Below, in pieces: positions 46,516 through 57,696 of a stretch of 64,000 nucleotides of DNA. Where the stretch lies: NCBI GenBank assembly GCA_007922305.1, contig ML677472.1:408159-472158 (forward strand), read 5' to 3'. Both the position numbers and the translations under genes were made by a program. The notes beneath the pieces are model-generated. The model saw nothing but the letters and a program-made list of their open reading frames with translations. It made no database searches and was not told the origin of the DNA. The DNA comes from Dermatemys mawii. Taxonomy: Eukaryota; Chordata; Testudines; Dermatemydidae. Numbering within the stretch: position 1 is the stretch's first letter; each line of letters opens with the position of its first letter.

Positions 46516-48381
46516 TGTCTCCTTTGCAGGTATATTACAAGCTTTGTCCCTGAAATTTTGTTCATTAAATGTAGAACTTACTGGTGAAAGTCATGCTGAT
46601 ATAGGTTACTATATTGTTATTTTCGCTAAAACAATTTTACTTCTTCATACTTCTTAGCCTTAAAATGTAGCTGCTCAGTTTCATTATGAAAAGTAATAGA
46701 AATGGGCATATAACATGCACTGGTATATGTAAATGTCAAAATGTATGCACATTCAATCTAAAATGCCGGTAAATATTATTTATCTGGGGGGCCTGTGGTG
46801 TCCTCTTTGGGGTGGGGTGGGAATATTGGGGGCTTATAGACTGATGAGTGATTGGGTGTTAGGAATGGAAAGCATATGGAGGGACAGGATGGAAAGGTGA
46901 GGATACATATCTAATACCATGATTATTTCAGGACACTTGTATAAAATTAGTAATAAAAAACAAGAGAATGGGTCTTAAACCTGGCCCTTAGTGGCAGTGG
47001 CGGGGGAGGGTGTGAAGAGTGCACTTTTGGCTGCCCATGAAGCATGTGCCATCATAGGGGCAGTTATCAACCCTGCTGCCTTTCACAAGCATTAACATTC
47101 ACATTACAAATAGTTTTGAAAGTCCTATGGCACTTTTTGCAGAAGTGGAGTATTTTTGGTCAAATTCCAACCACAGTAATTACATTCTACCTCCCTAAAA
47201 TTCTCCTTGCAGTCATGTCTGAGTACAATGTTTTTCAGTTGTGTCCTAAAGTCTTGCACGGTGGTGGTGTGCACTGTTAAACAGTTGTTTAGTTCTTTTC
47301 CTATTTACCAGCATTTCACTGCAGATGAAGCAAATCCTTTCTGTGCAAAACTGTATTTAAAAGGAAAGTGCTATCATTTTGAGAATAAAAGTAACAGGAG
47401 AGATGTAAAATATTTTATTGCAACTCTTGGCTCATATTCTACTTTCACTTACATTATTTTAACTGGTTCCTACTTACCTGAGCTTGTTAAACTGCTTTGA
47501 TTTGCTTCTTCGTGACTAATTTTATCTCACTGGATATGAAAAACAATTCTTTTATCTCTCTTGTGAGTGGGAAGGGAGAAGAGCCATTCTGTGGCTTTGC
47601 TTCTTTGCTAGATGTCTTTCTCTCCACCTATCCCAGGTGTTCACAAATTCGGGGGTTGATCAGGAGAGTTTGTTATGAAGTTTCTGTCAGAATCATTTTC
47701 CAATAGAAAATAGCATTTTTGCAAAAGCTAAATTTTCCATGAGGAAATTTCAGTATTGCCAGAAAATTTGAATTTTCTGTTGAGAAATTCAAAATGATGC
47801 CGCCTTGCCTGCCCGGAGAACTCTTGTCAATTTCACTTTCTACCCCCAGGGAGAAAGCAAAATTGACAGGAGCCTTCCAGGCAGGCACCTGGCAACCCAA
47901 CACCCCATTTTGGTTCTCCTGGAATGGATGTTTCCTGGAAATCCCATCTCATAAAAAAGCTATTAATTATTATTATTATTACTGTTCACCCAGTTCAGTA
48001 TGAAAAAAGACTTAAAAATGCATAAATTATATGGGAATAAATTTCAATTTCAAGCCAGCTCTACGAATCAGTGCCTACTCACCTCCATGGTCTTGCTTCT
48101 CTGAGAGGTAATTTGTAGAGGAGCTATTTAGTATTTCCTCAGTTCAGCAGCACATTTAAGTTTGTGTCTGGTGTTTAGCATGTCAGTGCACATGTTGACT
48201 TTGTGTATTTGAACAGGGCCATATCTAAGTGATGCAGTTAAAAGCAAGGGAATATGATGGTCAGACACATTAGTCTAATTTTTTGGTGTATTATTTTTGA
48301 AATAATTAATCATGTTTTATCCCAGACAATTTCTTTTTTCCCTCCAGCTGCTTAAATGAGTTTCAGTGCAGTAAGCAGTAT
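46516..48381. other. Intron, unassigned
   Basis: AT-rich. A compact inverted block lies at 47700-47790 (GGAAAATTTAGC/AAATTTTCC-type motifs, around CATGAGGAAATTTCAGTATT). No gene seen. Confidence 0.45.
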
Positions 48382-48690
48382 TGCCAGACTCAATTGTTCC
48401 AAAATCACTAGTCAGGCCTAAAAATCCCTAATGAGATTGACTTAATAAATCATGAGATTTTTAAGAATAATAAAAATGGAGTTTCTCTTGTTTGCCTTCT
48501 GGCTTGCAAGCTTTTATGAGTCCTGTTTTCAAGCATTTCTCTCCAATGCTGAGGGCTGATCACTTGCTGTTTAAAATAAATGAAAGCTCAGATTCTCACA
48601 TAATCACTTCACCTCCTAGAGGTGAGGATTTAAGAGAAGACTCATGATCAAATCACGAGAGTTGGTGATTCAGAGTAAGTAACGTACCAG
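48382..48690. repeat. TTGCCA-type MITE with inverted ends
   Basis: Starts CAGTATTGCCAGACTC and ends AAATCACGAGAGTTGGTGAT. The terminal GAGTTGGCAA / TTGCCAACTC pattern is diverged. Related to 4470-4705. Confidence 0.6.
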
Positions 48691-49249
48691 ACTGTCCCAC
48701 CCTAAAGAGACAGAGATTCTGTATTTATCCCCAGAGTAAGTGCAGTGCTGGGATCACCCCCTGACAGCATGCCTCCTGCCCTGAGCTGGAGGGGCCAAAG
48801 CAGAGTTCAAGTTGAAATGTCCATTCAGTCCTGGGCCTCTGCACCAGGATGGTCAAGAAAGGGGCTGATTAGTGTCAGGAATAGCAGTGGTTTTACCATT
48901 TGGGTGCCTGTCCCAGAAGACACTGGACTGAGATCCCAATAAGGGCAACTTTCATTCTTTACTGACCTAGGGTGGGAGTGGAACCAGTGACCTAGGAAAG
49001 GCTCCAACCCTGTCCCCAAGCCCCCAGACCCACCAAACTCCCTCAGCTCCTGGCTTGCAGCTGGTGACCTAGATGTGAAAGGCCCCATATCTTCTTCCCA
49101 GTTGCTCCAACTATACAAGCCTGTTCTCCACGTGGCCTAGCTCTGATTTATGTGCATATGCTACTGATTTTCATATCTTTCACATTTCACCTCCAAGGAG
49201 CATGTGGTGTCACACAAGCCCCAGGGAAACCATGCTCCTAGGAAAAGGA
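48691..49249. other. Intron, unassigned
   Basis: Nothing recognised. Confidence 0.5.
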
Positions 49250-49395
49250 ATAGACCTAGCATCATCCTTACTTTATAATTGTGGTGGCAGAGGCACAGAG
49301 ATGCTTGCCCAAGGTAACAGACCGCACCAACAGCAGAGAAAAGGTCTCCTGACTCCAAGTCTTGTTTCTTATTCACTGCACTACTTTTCCTTGCC
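49250..49395 (+). repeat. MIR-like SINE fragment
   Basis: TTACTTTATAATTGTGGTGG, CAGAGGCACAGAGATGCTTG, CCCAAGGTAACAGACC and CCTGACTCCAAGTCTTG follow the MIR order, in the orientation opposite to the copy at 49630. Confidence 0.65.
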
Positions 49396-49629
49396 CCTGC
49401 TCACTGAATAATTCATGTTGTACATTATCATTCCCTCATGACTGACTGAGATTTCCTGGCTTCATTGATTGGCTCCAGTGGTGGGGGAGGTGACTTCCCC
49501 CACCTCCATCCTGACACATACAGCCTGATGCTTTCTAGAGAAGGTTAGAAAGGAGCTGGGCCAGGTGTTCTTTGATTCACGTCCTTCATTCATCTGATAT
49601 GACTGTTGTTAAGGGAATGTAATCTAGAG

Positions 49630-49860
49630 GCAAGAGGACTCAGAGCACCTGGGTTCTGTTTCTGGTTTTGTCACTCTCATTGTTTGCCTTAGACAAGTCA
49701 TTTAATCCCTCTGCCTCAGTTGCCTCATCAGTGCAGTACAGCAAATAAAACTGACCAACCCCACAGGAGAGTGGTAGGAGACTTAATTAATTTTTTTGAA
49801 AACCTCTTTGAAATCTACTGATGAAAGATATTGTAGGAGTCTAAATTACTACTCTGGCAT
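49630..49860 (+). repeat. MIR-like SINE
   Basis: AGGACTCAGAGCACCTGGGT, GCCTTAGACAAGTCATTTAA, CCCTCTGCCTCAGTTGCCTC and AAAACCTCTTTGAAATCTAC match the MIR pattern in the same orientation as 24745-24920. Confidence 0.75.
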
Positions 49861-50109
49861 TGTGGTGGGGCTCAGAGCTATGGAAAGGAAATCGGTGGCA
49901 CTAACCACTTGTGATCATTGAAGAGCCTGTGTCCTCTTATATAAAAGTTGGTGCCTTAACCCCAGTGTCCTGGCCAAAATCCATTTTGGGGCATTTCATT
50001 CTGCTGACCTAAATTCCCTGGGATAAGAGATTCTTTTTCACTTTTTGTCTTAATGTGTTGCACGTGGTTGCTGTGTGCTGTAAGCAAGCTGACATATTCC
50101 TGTAGTGGG

Positions 50110-50548
50110 TTGGTGATGGTCCCCCCTCTGGGTCTGTGGGAAGCCACTGCACCTCACAACGTCCCTCTGTGTCGCCCACTGTTGGGGAATTAGCGAGGCA
50201 ACATACAGTCTGAGACTCTGGCCTTCAGTCAGGGCAGAATAGCAAACACAGTTAGGAGTCCAAGCCCTTAGTCATGGTGGGACAACAAGAGTCAGCTCTG
50301 GCCAGTCCTCAGCTCCACAGGGGCCCACAGCAGTCTACCAGCTCAAGAGCAGGCAGGAGGCATCTGGCTCCTTCAGCAGCTGCAGCCCAACTGAGCTCCC
50401 AGACCTGCCTTTTATACTTCCTGTCCCACCCACTGACTTCTGGTGGGAGGGGTGAGCAAAACCTGGGTCCACCCACCAAGGCTCAGTGAATGGTCCCTCC
50501 CTCTCTGGGTCTGTGGAAGGCCACTCTGCCTCACTCTGCACACACACT
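50110..50548 (-). mobile_element. Gypsy-type LTR at the 3' side of the minus element
   Basis: Shares blocks with 54395-55113: GGGGAATTAGCG, GTTAGGAGTCCAAG, CTCAG(C/T)TCCACAGGGGCCC, GGCTGCAGCCCAA(C/G)TGAGC and TCTGTGG(A/G)(A/G)GGCCACTCTGCC. Shorter than the other copy by about 330 bp because the middle is missing. At 50110-50155 the LTR start motif (GTCTGTGGGAAGCCACTGCA) recurs, so a second partial LTR start seems to abut it. Confidence 0.75.
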
Positions 50549-51550
50549 GTCAAGTCCAGCTCCTGGTCCTCAGGCTGGCCTCTTGGCTCTCCCCTAGGTG
50601 CGATAAAAAAGTTGGCATTGACATTTTCCTTACCTGCTTGTTCTCTAAATGTGAAGGCATATTGCTGGAAGGTAAGAGACCAGTGCATTAGCCTGGCTTT
50701 GGAGTTCTTCATGGTGTTTAACCATTTGAGGGGTGCATGGTTGGTGATAATCACAGAGGGGGCCCCAAGAAGATAATATTGGAGTGCATCAATAGGCCAC
50801 TTGACTGCGAGGGCCTCTTTCTCAATGGCCAAGTACTTACACTCTCAGGGGAAAGAATTTTCAACGGAGATAGAGGATAGGATGCTCTTCTCCATCTACC
50901 TCCTGGGAAAGGACTGCCCCGAGCCCACCTCCAAAGTGTCTATTTGAATCAGAAACTCACGGGTGAAGTCGGGGCTGAACATGAATGGTTCCCGACATAC
51001 ATAGGCTTTCTTTCAGGGTCCGGAAAGCATTTTTGCACTCAGTCGACCAATGCACCAGGCGGGGCTGTCCTTGGTCAGGCGTGCCATGAGTGGCACCACA
51101 ATTGGCATGACCTGGGGCATAAACCATTAGTGGTACCCAGCCAGGCCTTGGAACTGCCAAACTTGTCGCTTTGTCTTTAGTGCCAGGCAGGCCTACAGCA
51201 TATGGACCTTCCCAGTGCAAGGGCAGACTAGATCCTGGTCAAATGTATATCCCAGGTATGTAATCTCTTGCCACCAGCTTCTACATTTTTGGGGGTTGGT
51301 CCTGAGTTTGGCATCTCAGGATCAGGAGGATGAAAGGCATCTGATTTAAATGATCATCCCACTGGTGGCTGTAGATTACTACATCGTCCAAATAGGCCAC
51401 AGTGTACTTCAGAGAGGGTTTCAGGAGTTAGTCCGTCAGGCGCTGGTAGGTCGTTGGAGCTCTATGGTGGCCGAAGGGCATCTGGGTGAAATGATATAGC
51501 CCACTCGGATATGATATACTTGGCTGTTCCAAGAATAAAAGCTTGGTCCC
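50549..51550 (-). pseudogene. Gypsy-type RT and RNase H, broken
   Basis: Minus-strand pol of a Ty3/Gypsy-type retrotransposon. The RT palm shows TQMPFGHHRAPTTYQRL and an intact YLDD box at 51383-51394 (AYLDDVVIYSHQ). The thumb and connection follow at 50957-51220 (LVHWSTECKNAFRTLKES), then RNase H at 50540-50900 (KEALAVKWPIDALQYYLLGA, TNHAPLKWLN). In-frame stops and frame changes, including a stop at the TD-LLK step, show it is dead. The first half of RT is missing. The region runs straight into the LTR with no integrase after it. Confidence 0.85.
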
Positions 51551-52016
51551 ACTGTCATAACTCTTGTGGAGGGAACTTCCTCAGCATGTCCTTTAAGGTT
51601 CTATTGAAGCGTTCAAAGAGCTCCTCCATCTGCAGATGATTCAGGGACATCTGCAGCTTCTTAATTTACAGCACTTGGCAGAACAGCTGAGACGTGAGTT
51701 TGGTCCCTTGATCTATGAGAAGTCGCCAGGGAAGCACAACACAGACAAAGATCTTCACCAGTCTCGCTGTGATGGTGCAGGCACTGGTATTTCATAGTGG
51801 AATGGCCTCGTGGAAATGTGTTGCACAGTCCATTAGGATGAAGATAAAGCGGAACCCGGCATTACTCTTTGGGAGTGGCCCCAGCAGCTCCATTGCAATT
51901 CGCTCAAAAGGAACCCCTAAAATGGCCAGCTGGCATTTGGGGCATGATTGATAGTAGTGTCTTACCTCACAATGGACTCCAGGCCAGAAGAAGCACATAC
52001 CTATCCGCAGCTGCAT
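51551..52016 (-). pseudogene. Gypsy-type integrase, placed upstream of RT
   Basis: The minus strand encodes part of the zinc-binding region (FFWPGVHCEVRHYYQSCPKC) and the catalytic core start (PFERIAMELLGPLPKS, FIFILMDCATHF with the first core Asp). After stops it continues with LLIDQGTKLTSQLFCQV and ELFERFNRTLKDMLRKF, the second half of the core. The integrase C-terminus and the N-terminal half of RT are absent at the junction near 51550. In the direction of transcription integrase comes before RT, the reverse of the usual Gypsy order. Confidence 0.85.
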
Positions 52017-52892
52017 ACCTAGATGATGTCATCATCCATACACCAGACTAGGGAACCCACTTGGTGAAAGTTGAAGCAGTACTGCGTACCTTAAGGTGGA
52101 CTGGCCTCACTGCTAATCCCGCTAAATGTGCCACAGGGCTAGCTGAGGCTAGGTGTCTGGGATATATTGTAGGACGCAGCATAGTGAACCCCCGAACTAA
52201 TAAGCTAGAGGCGATTCAAAAGTGGCCCCAGTCGACCCAAAAGAAGCAAGTCCATGTGTTCCTAGGCATGGTAGGCTATTACCGACATTTTATTCCCCAC
52301 TTCGCCAGTAGGGCAAGTCCCCTAAAATGGACCTGGTGAAGGCTTGAGGTCCAGACATGGTAAGGTGGACTGATGCAGCAGAGAGGGCATTCATAGGGCC
52401 TCGAATAGCCCTCTGTAATGACCCTATACTTATAGCCCCGGACTTTAACAAGGAATTTATTCTACAAACAGATGCTTCCCAGGTGGGGTTGGGAGAGGTT
52501 CTGTCACAAATGGTTGGAGAAGAAGAACACCCCATCCTCTACCTAAGCAGAAAACTTCTCCCAAGAGAACAGAAGTAAGAGAACAGATGTCTGCAGCTTC
52601 TCGAGAGAGAGAATGCCTTGCTGTCAAATGGGCCATGGAGACACTGCGTTATTACCTCTTGGGCCGGTGATTTAGTCTTGTGACAGACCATGCACCCCTC
52701 CAGTGGATGCAGCAGAACAAGGAAAAGAACACAAGGGTCACCAGGTGGTTCTTATCCTCTCCAACCATTCCAGTTCCGCATATGACACTGGGTTGGATGC
52801 CACCGTGACAATGCTGATCGTCTGTCATGAGCACACTGCCTGGCATCCCAAGTTGCCCAACACTATGGTGCTGAGCGGGGGATGGAGGGGAT
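52005..52892 (+). pseudogene. Second Gypsy fragment: RT and RNase H, plus strand
   Basis: Opens inside the RT active site (AAAYLDDVIIHTPD, YLDD at 52016-52027). It continues through the thumb (LTANPAKCATGLAEARCLGY, FLGMVGYYRHFIPHFASRAS) and RNase H (FILQTDASQVGLGEVLSQMV, HPILYLSRKLLPREQK), then frameshifted RNase H sequence to about 52790. Domain order is canonical for Gypsy. It is truncated at its 5' side exactly where the minus-strand integrase begins; the two overlap in CCGCAGCTGCA at about 52006-52016. Followed by its own 3' LTR. Confidence 0.88.
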
Positions 52893-53500
52893 ATGTGACA
52901 GGGCAAGGCCAGATGGCTATAGAAAAGTGGTGAGAAACAAGTGTGTTAGCCCCAGGCTAAACAAATCCCTGTTACCATGGGAACCAAATGGCAGTTGCTC
53001 CAGGTTAATCAAGACACCTGGGGCCAATTAAGATCCTTCCAGAAAGCAGCAGAGACAACTAGGTTGATTGGGACATCTGAAGCCAATAGAGGACTAACTG
53101 AAACCAGTTAAAAACCTCCCAGTTAGTCAGGTGCGTGTGCATGTCAGGAGCTGTGGGAGGAAGTTGTGCTCCTGGAGAGACTGAGCAGTATACACCATAT
53201 CATACACAAGGAAGGAGGCCCTGAGGTAAGGGTGAAGTGGAGTTTGAGGAAGTGGGGGCTGCTGTGGGGAAGTAGCCCAGGGAATTGTACGTGTTCTGTT
53301 GCTAAAAGGTCAGCCATCATAGCTGACACTATTAGGGCCCCTGGGCTGGAGCCCGGAGTAGAGGGTGGGCCTGGGATCCCCCATTGTTGCCTCCCCTAAT
53401 TAATCACTGAGACTGAGAGACAACAGAGACAGTGCAAGGAAGGATAGCTTCTCCTCACCTCCCTGGCTAGCTTATGATGAAAATGGCTCAGTAGGCTATG
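52893..53500 (+). mobile_element. LTR of the plus-strand Gypsy fragment
   Basis: Begins TGTGACAGGGCAAGGCCAGA right after the RNase H remnant. It carries TTAAAAACCTCCCAGTTAGT (possible promoter region), AGGCCCTGAGGTAAGGGTGA and CCCTGGGCTGGAGCCCGGAG. The right boundary is not sharp; I place it near 53500. The sequence is unlike the LTR pair of the minus element. Confidence 0.7.
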
Positions 53501-53559
53501 ACCCTTATCTCTAGAGAGAGAAGGGCTAGGTGGAGGGTCACAGTGAGCCTCTGAGGCTA

Positions 53560-54240
53560 GCGAAATCCACCAGGAAACGCAGGATCCACGGAGACAAGGG
53601 CAGAGCTTTGTCACAGTGCATAAATATCTGTCCATATCCTGAATCTAGAAGGGCTGTGACTCAATTCGGTCCCACCCTCACGGGCATCATCAGGTGGACT
53701 ACTTGCGAGCATGGGTCTCTCCCTTATAGATTTGGCCAAAGTTGCAGTCCATATTTAGGCACTCCTGTTGCAAGTGTCCAAAATGACCACAGGAGAAGCA
53801 GGTTCCAACCTCTGGATGTCCTGGCAAAGGCATCAGCTCTGTGGGAGGGCTTCAGCAATAGTTCTCACCCTTCTTGTCAGGGCCAAGAGAGTGGCCCACT
53901 GCTCTGGGGCCACCCCACAACCACTGCAACCTACTGAAGGGAATGCTTCAAGGTCATCTTCGGGTCCCATCTTGGAAAGTCTTACCGGCACTGGGGAAGC
54001 GGGGGGATTCACTGTGCTCACAGATGGGGCCAGTTAAGTCTAGGCAGCAGGGTTGCGAGCTGTTGGTGTTGCCCCTGGTGCTGGGCATCCAACTCCCAGA
54101 GCAATTGCTGCTGTTGGGCCCTCATCTGCTGCACCAGTTGCTGTTGTTGCTGGAACTGTGATATCTGCTGTTGTTCCTGTCTCTCGGCCAGATAATTAAT
54201 GAGTTTATCGAGCTCCATCTCTCCCATTAAGAATATCTAT
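53560..54240 (-). pseudogene. Gypsy-type gag with zinc knuckle, broken
   Basis: Minus-strand gag of the outer element. The N-terminal part at 54018-54227 has a glutamine-rich coiled coil (ELDKLINYLAERQEQQQISQ). Next is LSKMGPEDDLEAF, a motif common in vertebrate Gypsy gag, then a stretch with an apparent deletion and PEQWATLLAL. A CCHC zinc knuckle, CFSCGHFGHLQQEC, lies at 53759-53800. Stops break the frame between parts. No protease was recognised between it and the plus-strand insertion. Confidence 0.85.
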
Positions 54241-54394
54241 GATGCAGCTGATGCAAGACCCATTAGTGCAGGGGTTGGGCTGCTGCCAGGATTCTCTCCA
54301 AATGTAGTGGGTCAGTGGTGTTCCTTTCCCACTTCCCCTCCCCCCAGTCTGTGGGGGGGAAGGGGAAGCAGGGAATGAACACCAATGCATCCCT
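54241..54394 (-). other. Leader between LTR and gag
   Basis: Short stretch downstream (minus strand) of the LTR, with GTGGGTGACACACAGGG next to the LTR end. No frame continuous with gag. Confidence 0.5.
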
Positions 54395-55113
54395 GTGTGT
54401 CACCCACTGTGGGGAATTAGCGGGGCCACACACAGCCTGCGGCTCTGGCCTGAAGTCAGAGCAGCGTAGCAAACACAGTTAGGAGTCCAAGTCCTTAGTC
54501 AAGGCAGAACAACAGCTCAGGCCTGTATTCAGGGGTTGGGTGCACACGCACAGCACAGGAGGCTCTGGCAGGAGTTGAGCAGAGTCTAGTGTCCTAGCTC
54601 GATGAACTGTAGGCTGATGCAGGCCTCCTGGCCTAATGAAGGGGCGTACTGCTGCCCACGGGGGGGATGGGCAAGGAGACATGGGCCTGCCCAACTCCAC
54701 CACATCCCAGACCAGGGCCCTAATAATGGCAAAGTGGTCTGAATCTTTGGGAACCAACCAGCCAGACTAGGGTTGCTGCCCCTGAGTCAATTCCTACTTT
54801 CCCCTTGGACGATACCTGGATGCATAGGGGGTGCTCTGGGTCATCAGGGTACAAGGCCTGCGGCAGTTCCAGCAACTCGTCCAGGGCTTGGTTAGCGGGT
54901 TGCTCCAGAAGTTTTGGCCTGTCCTCAGTTCCACAGGGGCCCCTGGCAGTCTCCCAGCTCCTGAGCAGGCAGAAGTAGTCGGGCTCCTTCGGCGGCTGCA
55001 GCCCAAGTGAGCTCCCAGACCCTCCTTTTGTACTTCCTGGCTCCATCCACTAGAGGTCAGTGAGTGGTCCCTCCCACTCTGGGTCTGTGGGAGGCCACTC
55101 TGCCTCACTACAT
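54395..55113 (-). mobile_element. Gypsy-type LTR at the 5' side of the minus element
   Basis: About 719 bp. On the minus strand it starts TGTAGTGAGGCAGAGTGGCC and ends near CCGCTAATTCCCCACA, followed by GTGGGTGACACACAGGG, a candidate primer-binding region. Its ends match the LTR at 50110-50548, while its middle (54530-54900) has no counterpart there. Confidence 0.75.
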
Positions 55114-55329
55114 TACCCCAGAGGTGACTAATTTCAGTGAATGGTGAAATGAAATTGCCCCTGGATGTCTTTCAGTATATTTGTAAAGCACTGTGGGATC
55201 CTTCATGATGAGACTCCAGAGAAAGTAAGGAGGGGCTGAAACCCACACTGTCACCTCAAATTAAATTATGTCTTCTGAACAAGCTTTTCCCCTTACAATC
55301 TCTTCCTCCTCCTTTCTGTGTTGTTCTAG

Positions 55330-55454
55330 TCCCCTCTGCGGTTCCTATGATGCATCAGGTGAGTCGCACCGCCAACAGCATTACATTGTCCTGGCCACAG
55401 CCAGACCAGCCCAATGGGGTCATCCTGGACTACTTGCTACGCTATTTCGACAAG
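55330..55454 (+). CDS. EPHB6: EPHB6 exon: fibronectin type III domain 2, first half
   Basis: Encodes the N-terminal half of the membrane-proximal FN3 repeat. The first codon is split (G|TC, Val), then [29 protein letters not shown] and [12 protein letters not shown]. The segment MHQVS...SITLSWPQP is shared with class-B Eph receptors rather than class A. Acceptor TTCTAG, donor AAG|GTGAGT. Length is 125 nt, a conserved Eph exon size, entering in phase 1 and leaving in phase 0. It lies about 215 bp to the right of the Gypsy-type element that fills the end of the preceding intron. Confidence 0.94.
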
Positions 55455-56728
55455 GTGAGTGCAGGGCAATGGAAAAGAGGCTGCCCTACTGTGAGCATTA
55501 GTGGGGGAACATGGAGAAGGGAGGGACTGTGTAAGGAAAGGGAAATTTCTCTAGATTGGGGATATAACTGAGAACTGAGGTGAGTAAGGGGAAGAAGGGT
55601 ACTTCCAGTGCGAAGAAAGGGGACACTGTGGCAAAAACTTGGATTGGAAATGTATTTTTCATCCAATATTTTCTCTTCTGCATTTCGCAGACTGATAGAA
55701 CCAGATGGAGTGGACCAGTAGAGGGAAGATCTCTAGCTGAGTTCATCCCTGGGATTAGATTAGATCTTTCAGAAGAGTTTAGGGATGCCCGATGCAAAGA
55801 TATAAAAGGATCTGGAGTTCTAGAAGTGATACATCTTCAAGGGGATGGGCTCATTTTCAACAGAAAATCCCATGAGACATACTGGCATCTCCATGCAAAG
55901 GTGGATAGAAATCTCTCTGTACCTATAAAAAACCCTTTGCAGATTAATGCTAGGAACTGTCCATTTCCACTCAGGCTCAGTTGGCATTGAGTCCTGCTCT
56001 GCTGGGGTTTTTGCAACAGTTATTTGGAATATGGGATGGTGCCAGCTTACAGCTGCCATTCATTAGGCAGTATGTCGATCCATTATAGGCTGGCAGATGG
56101 GACACAATAGTTGTTTTCCACCCACATCAGTCATGACTCCTAACTGGAAGTTGGTGGTTGCAGGACAAGATGTCTGAAGGAGAGTTCAAGCCAAATTTTG
56201 TTCCTCATCTCTGCTCTTCCACTGGTATACATTATACAATTGTTCAGTACAGATCCTTCCTCTAGTTGCAAGGGTGTCTTGTAAACGGTAGTGCCAATTC
56301 TAGCAAGTTGTCCTACGGAGCACTACATATGCTGTTGCAATGGATTCTGAAAAGGCAGTGGCTGAGTTTGGTGGACATAGGAGGTAATATTCCAGGAAAA
56401 ATTGGGAGATTATTGAAATGGATGGAATCTCACCAGGGCCTCATAGGAAGATATACCACCCATCCATATCCTAGCTTCTTACGCTCATCTTCCTCACTTT
56501 TGCCCAAATCACACTTTTCCTTTTTCCTTACTACTCACTTCCTTTAAGGTCAGGAATGAGGGACATTGCAGAGCTGTGAGGGGAGCCTGGACTGGAGTAT
56601 TGGGCTGGGGGGAGTGGGCTTCAGGGCAGGATCGAGGGGCATTATACAGGGAACTTAGGATTATTTGCTGAAGAGTGTCATCTATAGCTGGGGTCTCACA
56701 TTTGTCATCTCCTCTGATTGGCTTGCAG
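55455..56728. other. Intron between FN3-2 halves
   Basis: No recognisable repeat or RNA. A 136-aa open frame at 55580-55990 lacks any domain and is taken as chance. Confidence 0.55.
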
Positions 56729-56891
56729 GCGGAAGATGAGGATAACTCATTCACCATAACCAGTGAGACCAACATGGCTACCATCTCAAACCTGAGCCCA
56801 GGCAAGATCTATGCCTTCCAGGTGCGAGCCAGGACAGCTGTGGGTTATGGGCCATATAGTGGCAAGATGTATTTCCAGACCCTGGTGGGAG
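56729..56891 (+). CDS. EPHB6: EPHB6 exon: fibronectin type III domain 2, second half
   Basis: Completes the second FN3 repeat. It reads [39 protein letters not shown], then [15 protein letters not shown]. The run [11 protein letters not shown] is the characteristic last strands of the Eph FN3-2 domain, and NLS is a possible N-glycosylation site. Acceptor TTGCAG, donor GGAG|GTGAGT. Length is 163 nt, the usual Eph size, phase 0 in and phase 1 out. The split glycine codon is completed by the transmembrane exon 1.1 kb downstream. Confidence 0.94.
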
Positions 56892-57696
56892 GTGAGTGAT
56901 GCACTTGCATGCACTCTCACACTGGTACTTGCACACACACACTCACACCTCTCATGCTCACACATGCCCACTAACTCATGTTCCCAAACCCCTTCGCCCA
57001 TGCACTTCTATTCACATAATACGCTTGTATCCAACTCTTTTTCATGCTTGAAGATGGCACAGGCCAACCCAGGCCTTCACAGATGCATATTTGCATATGA
57101 TCACAAACCCATATGGTCACACACAAACTTCACGTGCCTCTGTGCAATTTCAAACATATCTGTTACTCAGACTTTTGGTACATCTACATCTTCAGTCCCT
57201 TGCACTCTTGTGCAAATGCCCATCAGGACTCGAGTGTGTTAGCAACACTAGTTGTAGGGAAGCCCAGTACCACATCACACAAGGGATCACAGTTTATGCA
57301 GACAGGTCACGGTTCAGTGGTCTGATGGAAATCAGGCCCCAGAGCATCCAGACAAAACCTGCTTTTTGGCAGGTTCAGTCTCCATTCATAGAGGGAACAG
57401 TGTATCACCTGTGACAGCTCTGGGCATGGATCAAAGGGGCTGGGTCAGGGCAACCTCTTCATACATCTCTCCTGCAAGCTGAAGGAAGGGGAGAGGTTGG
57501 CCTTGGTAACCAAGGTGCCAGATGGATTACACTGAGGTGGCTGCTCAGGAGTCAGTGGATCTAGGCGAGTATGGAGCAGGACAGGCAGGGTCTGTGGGAT
57601 TTCCAGAGGGAGGAAGGGAGGCATTGGGAACAGAGGGATTGAAGGGGGTAATAGAAGAGTTAATTGGAGGGTGATGCAGTATCAGCATTTGACTAT
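56892..57696. other. Intron, unassigned
   Basis: CA-rich at 56895-57030 (repeated CACTCACAC-type motifs). Nothing else recognised. Confidence 0.5.

Noticed and set aside
51551..52016. Integrase as a domesticated host gene
   Set aside because: Internal stops, truncated on both sides, and flanked by matching retroelement parts.
55580..55990. 136-codon open frame in an intron
   Set aside because: No recognisable domain or splice signals; the opposite strand is equally open.
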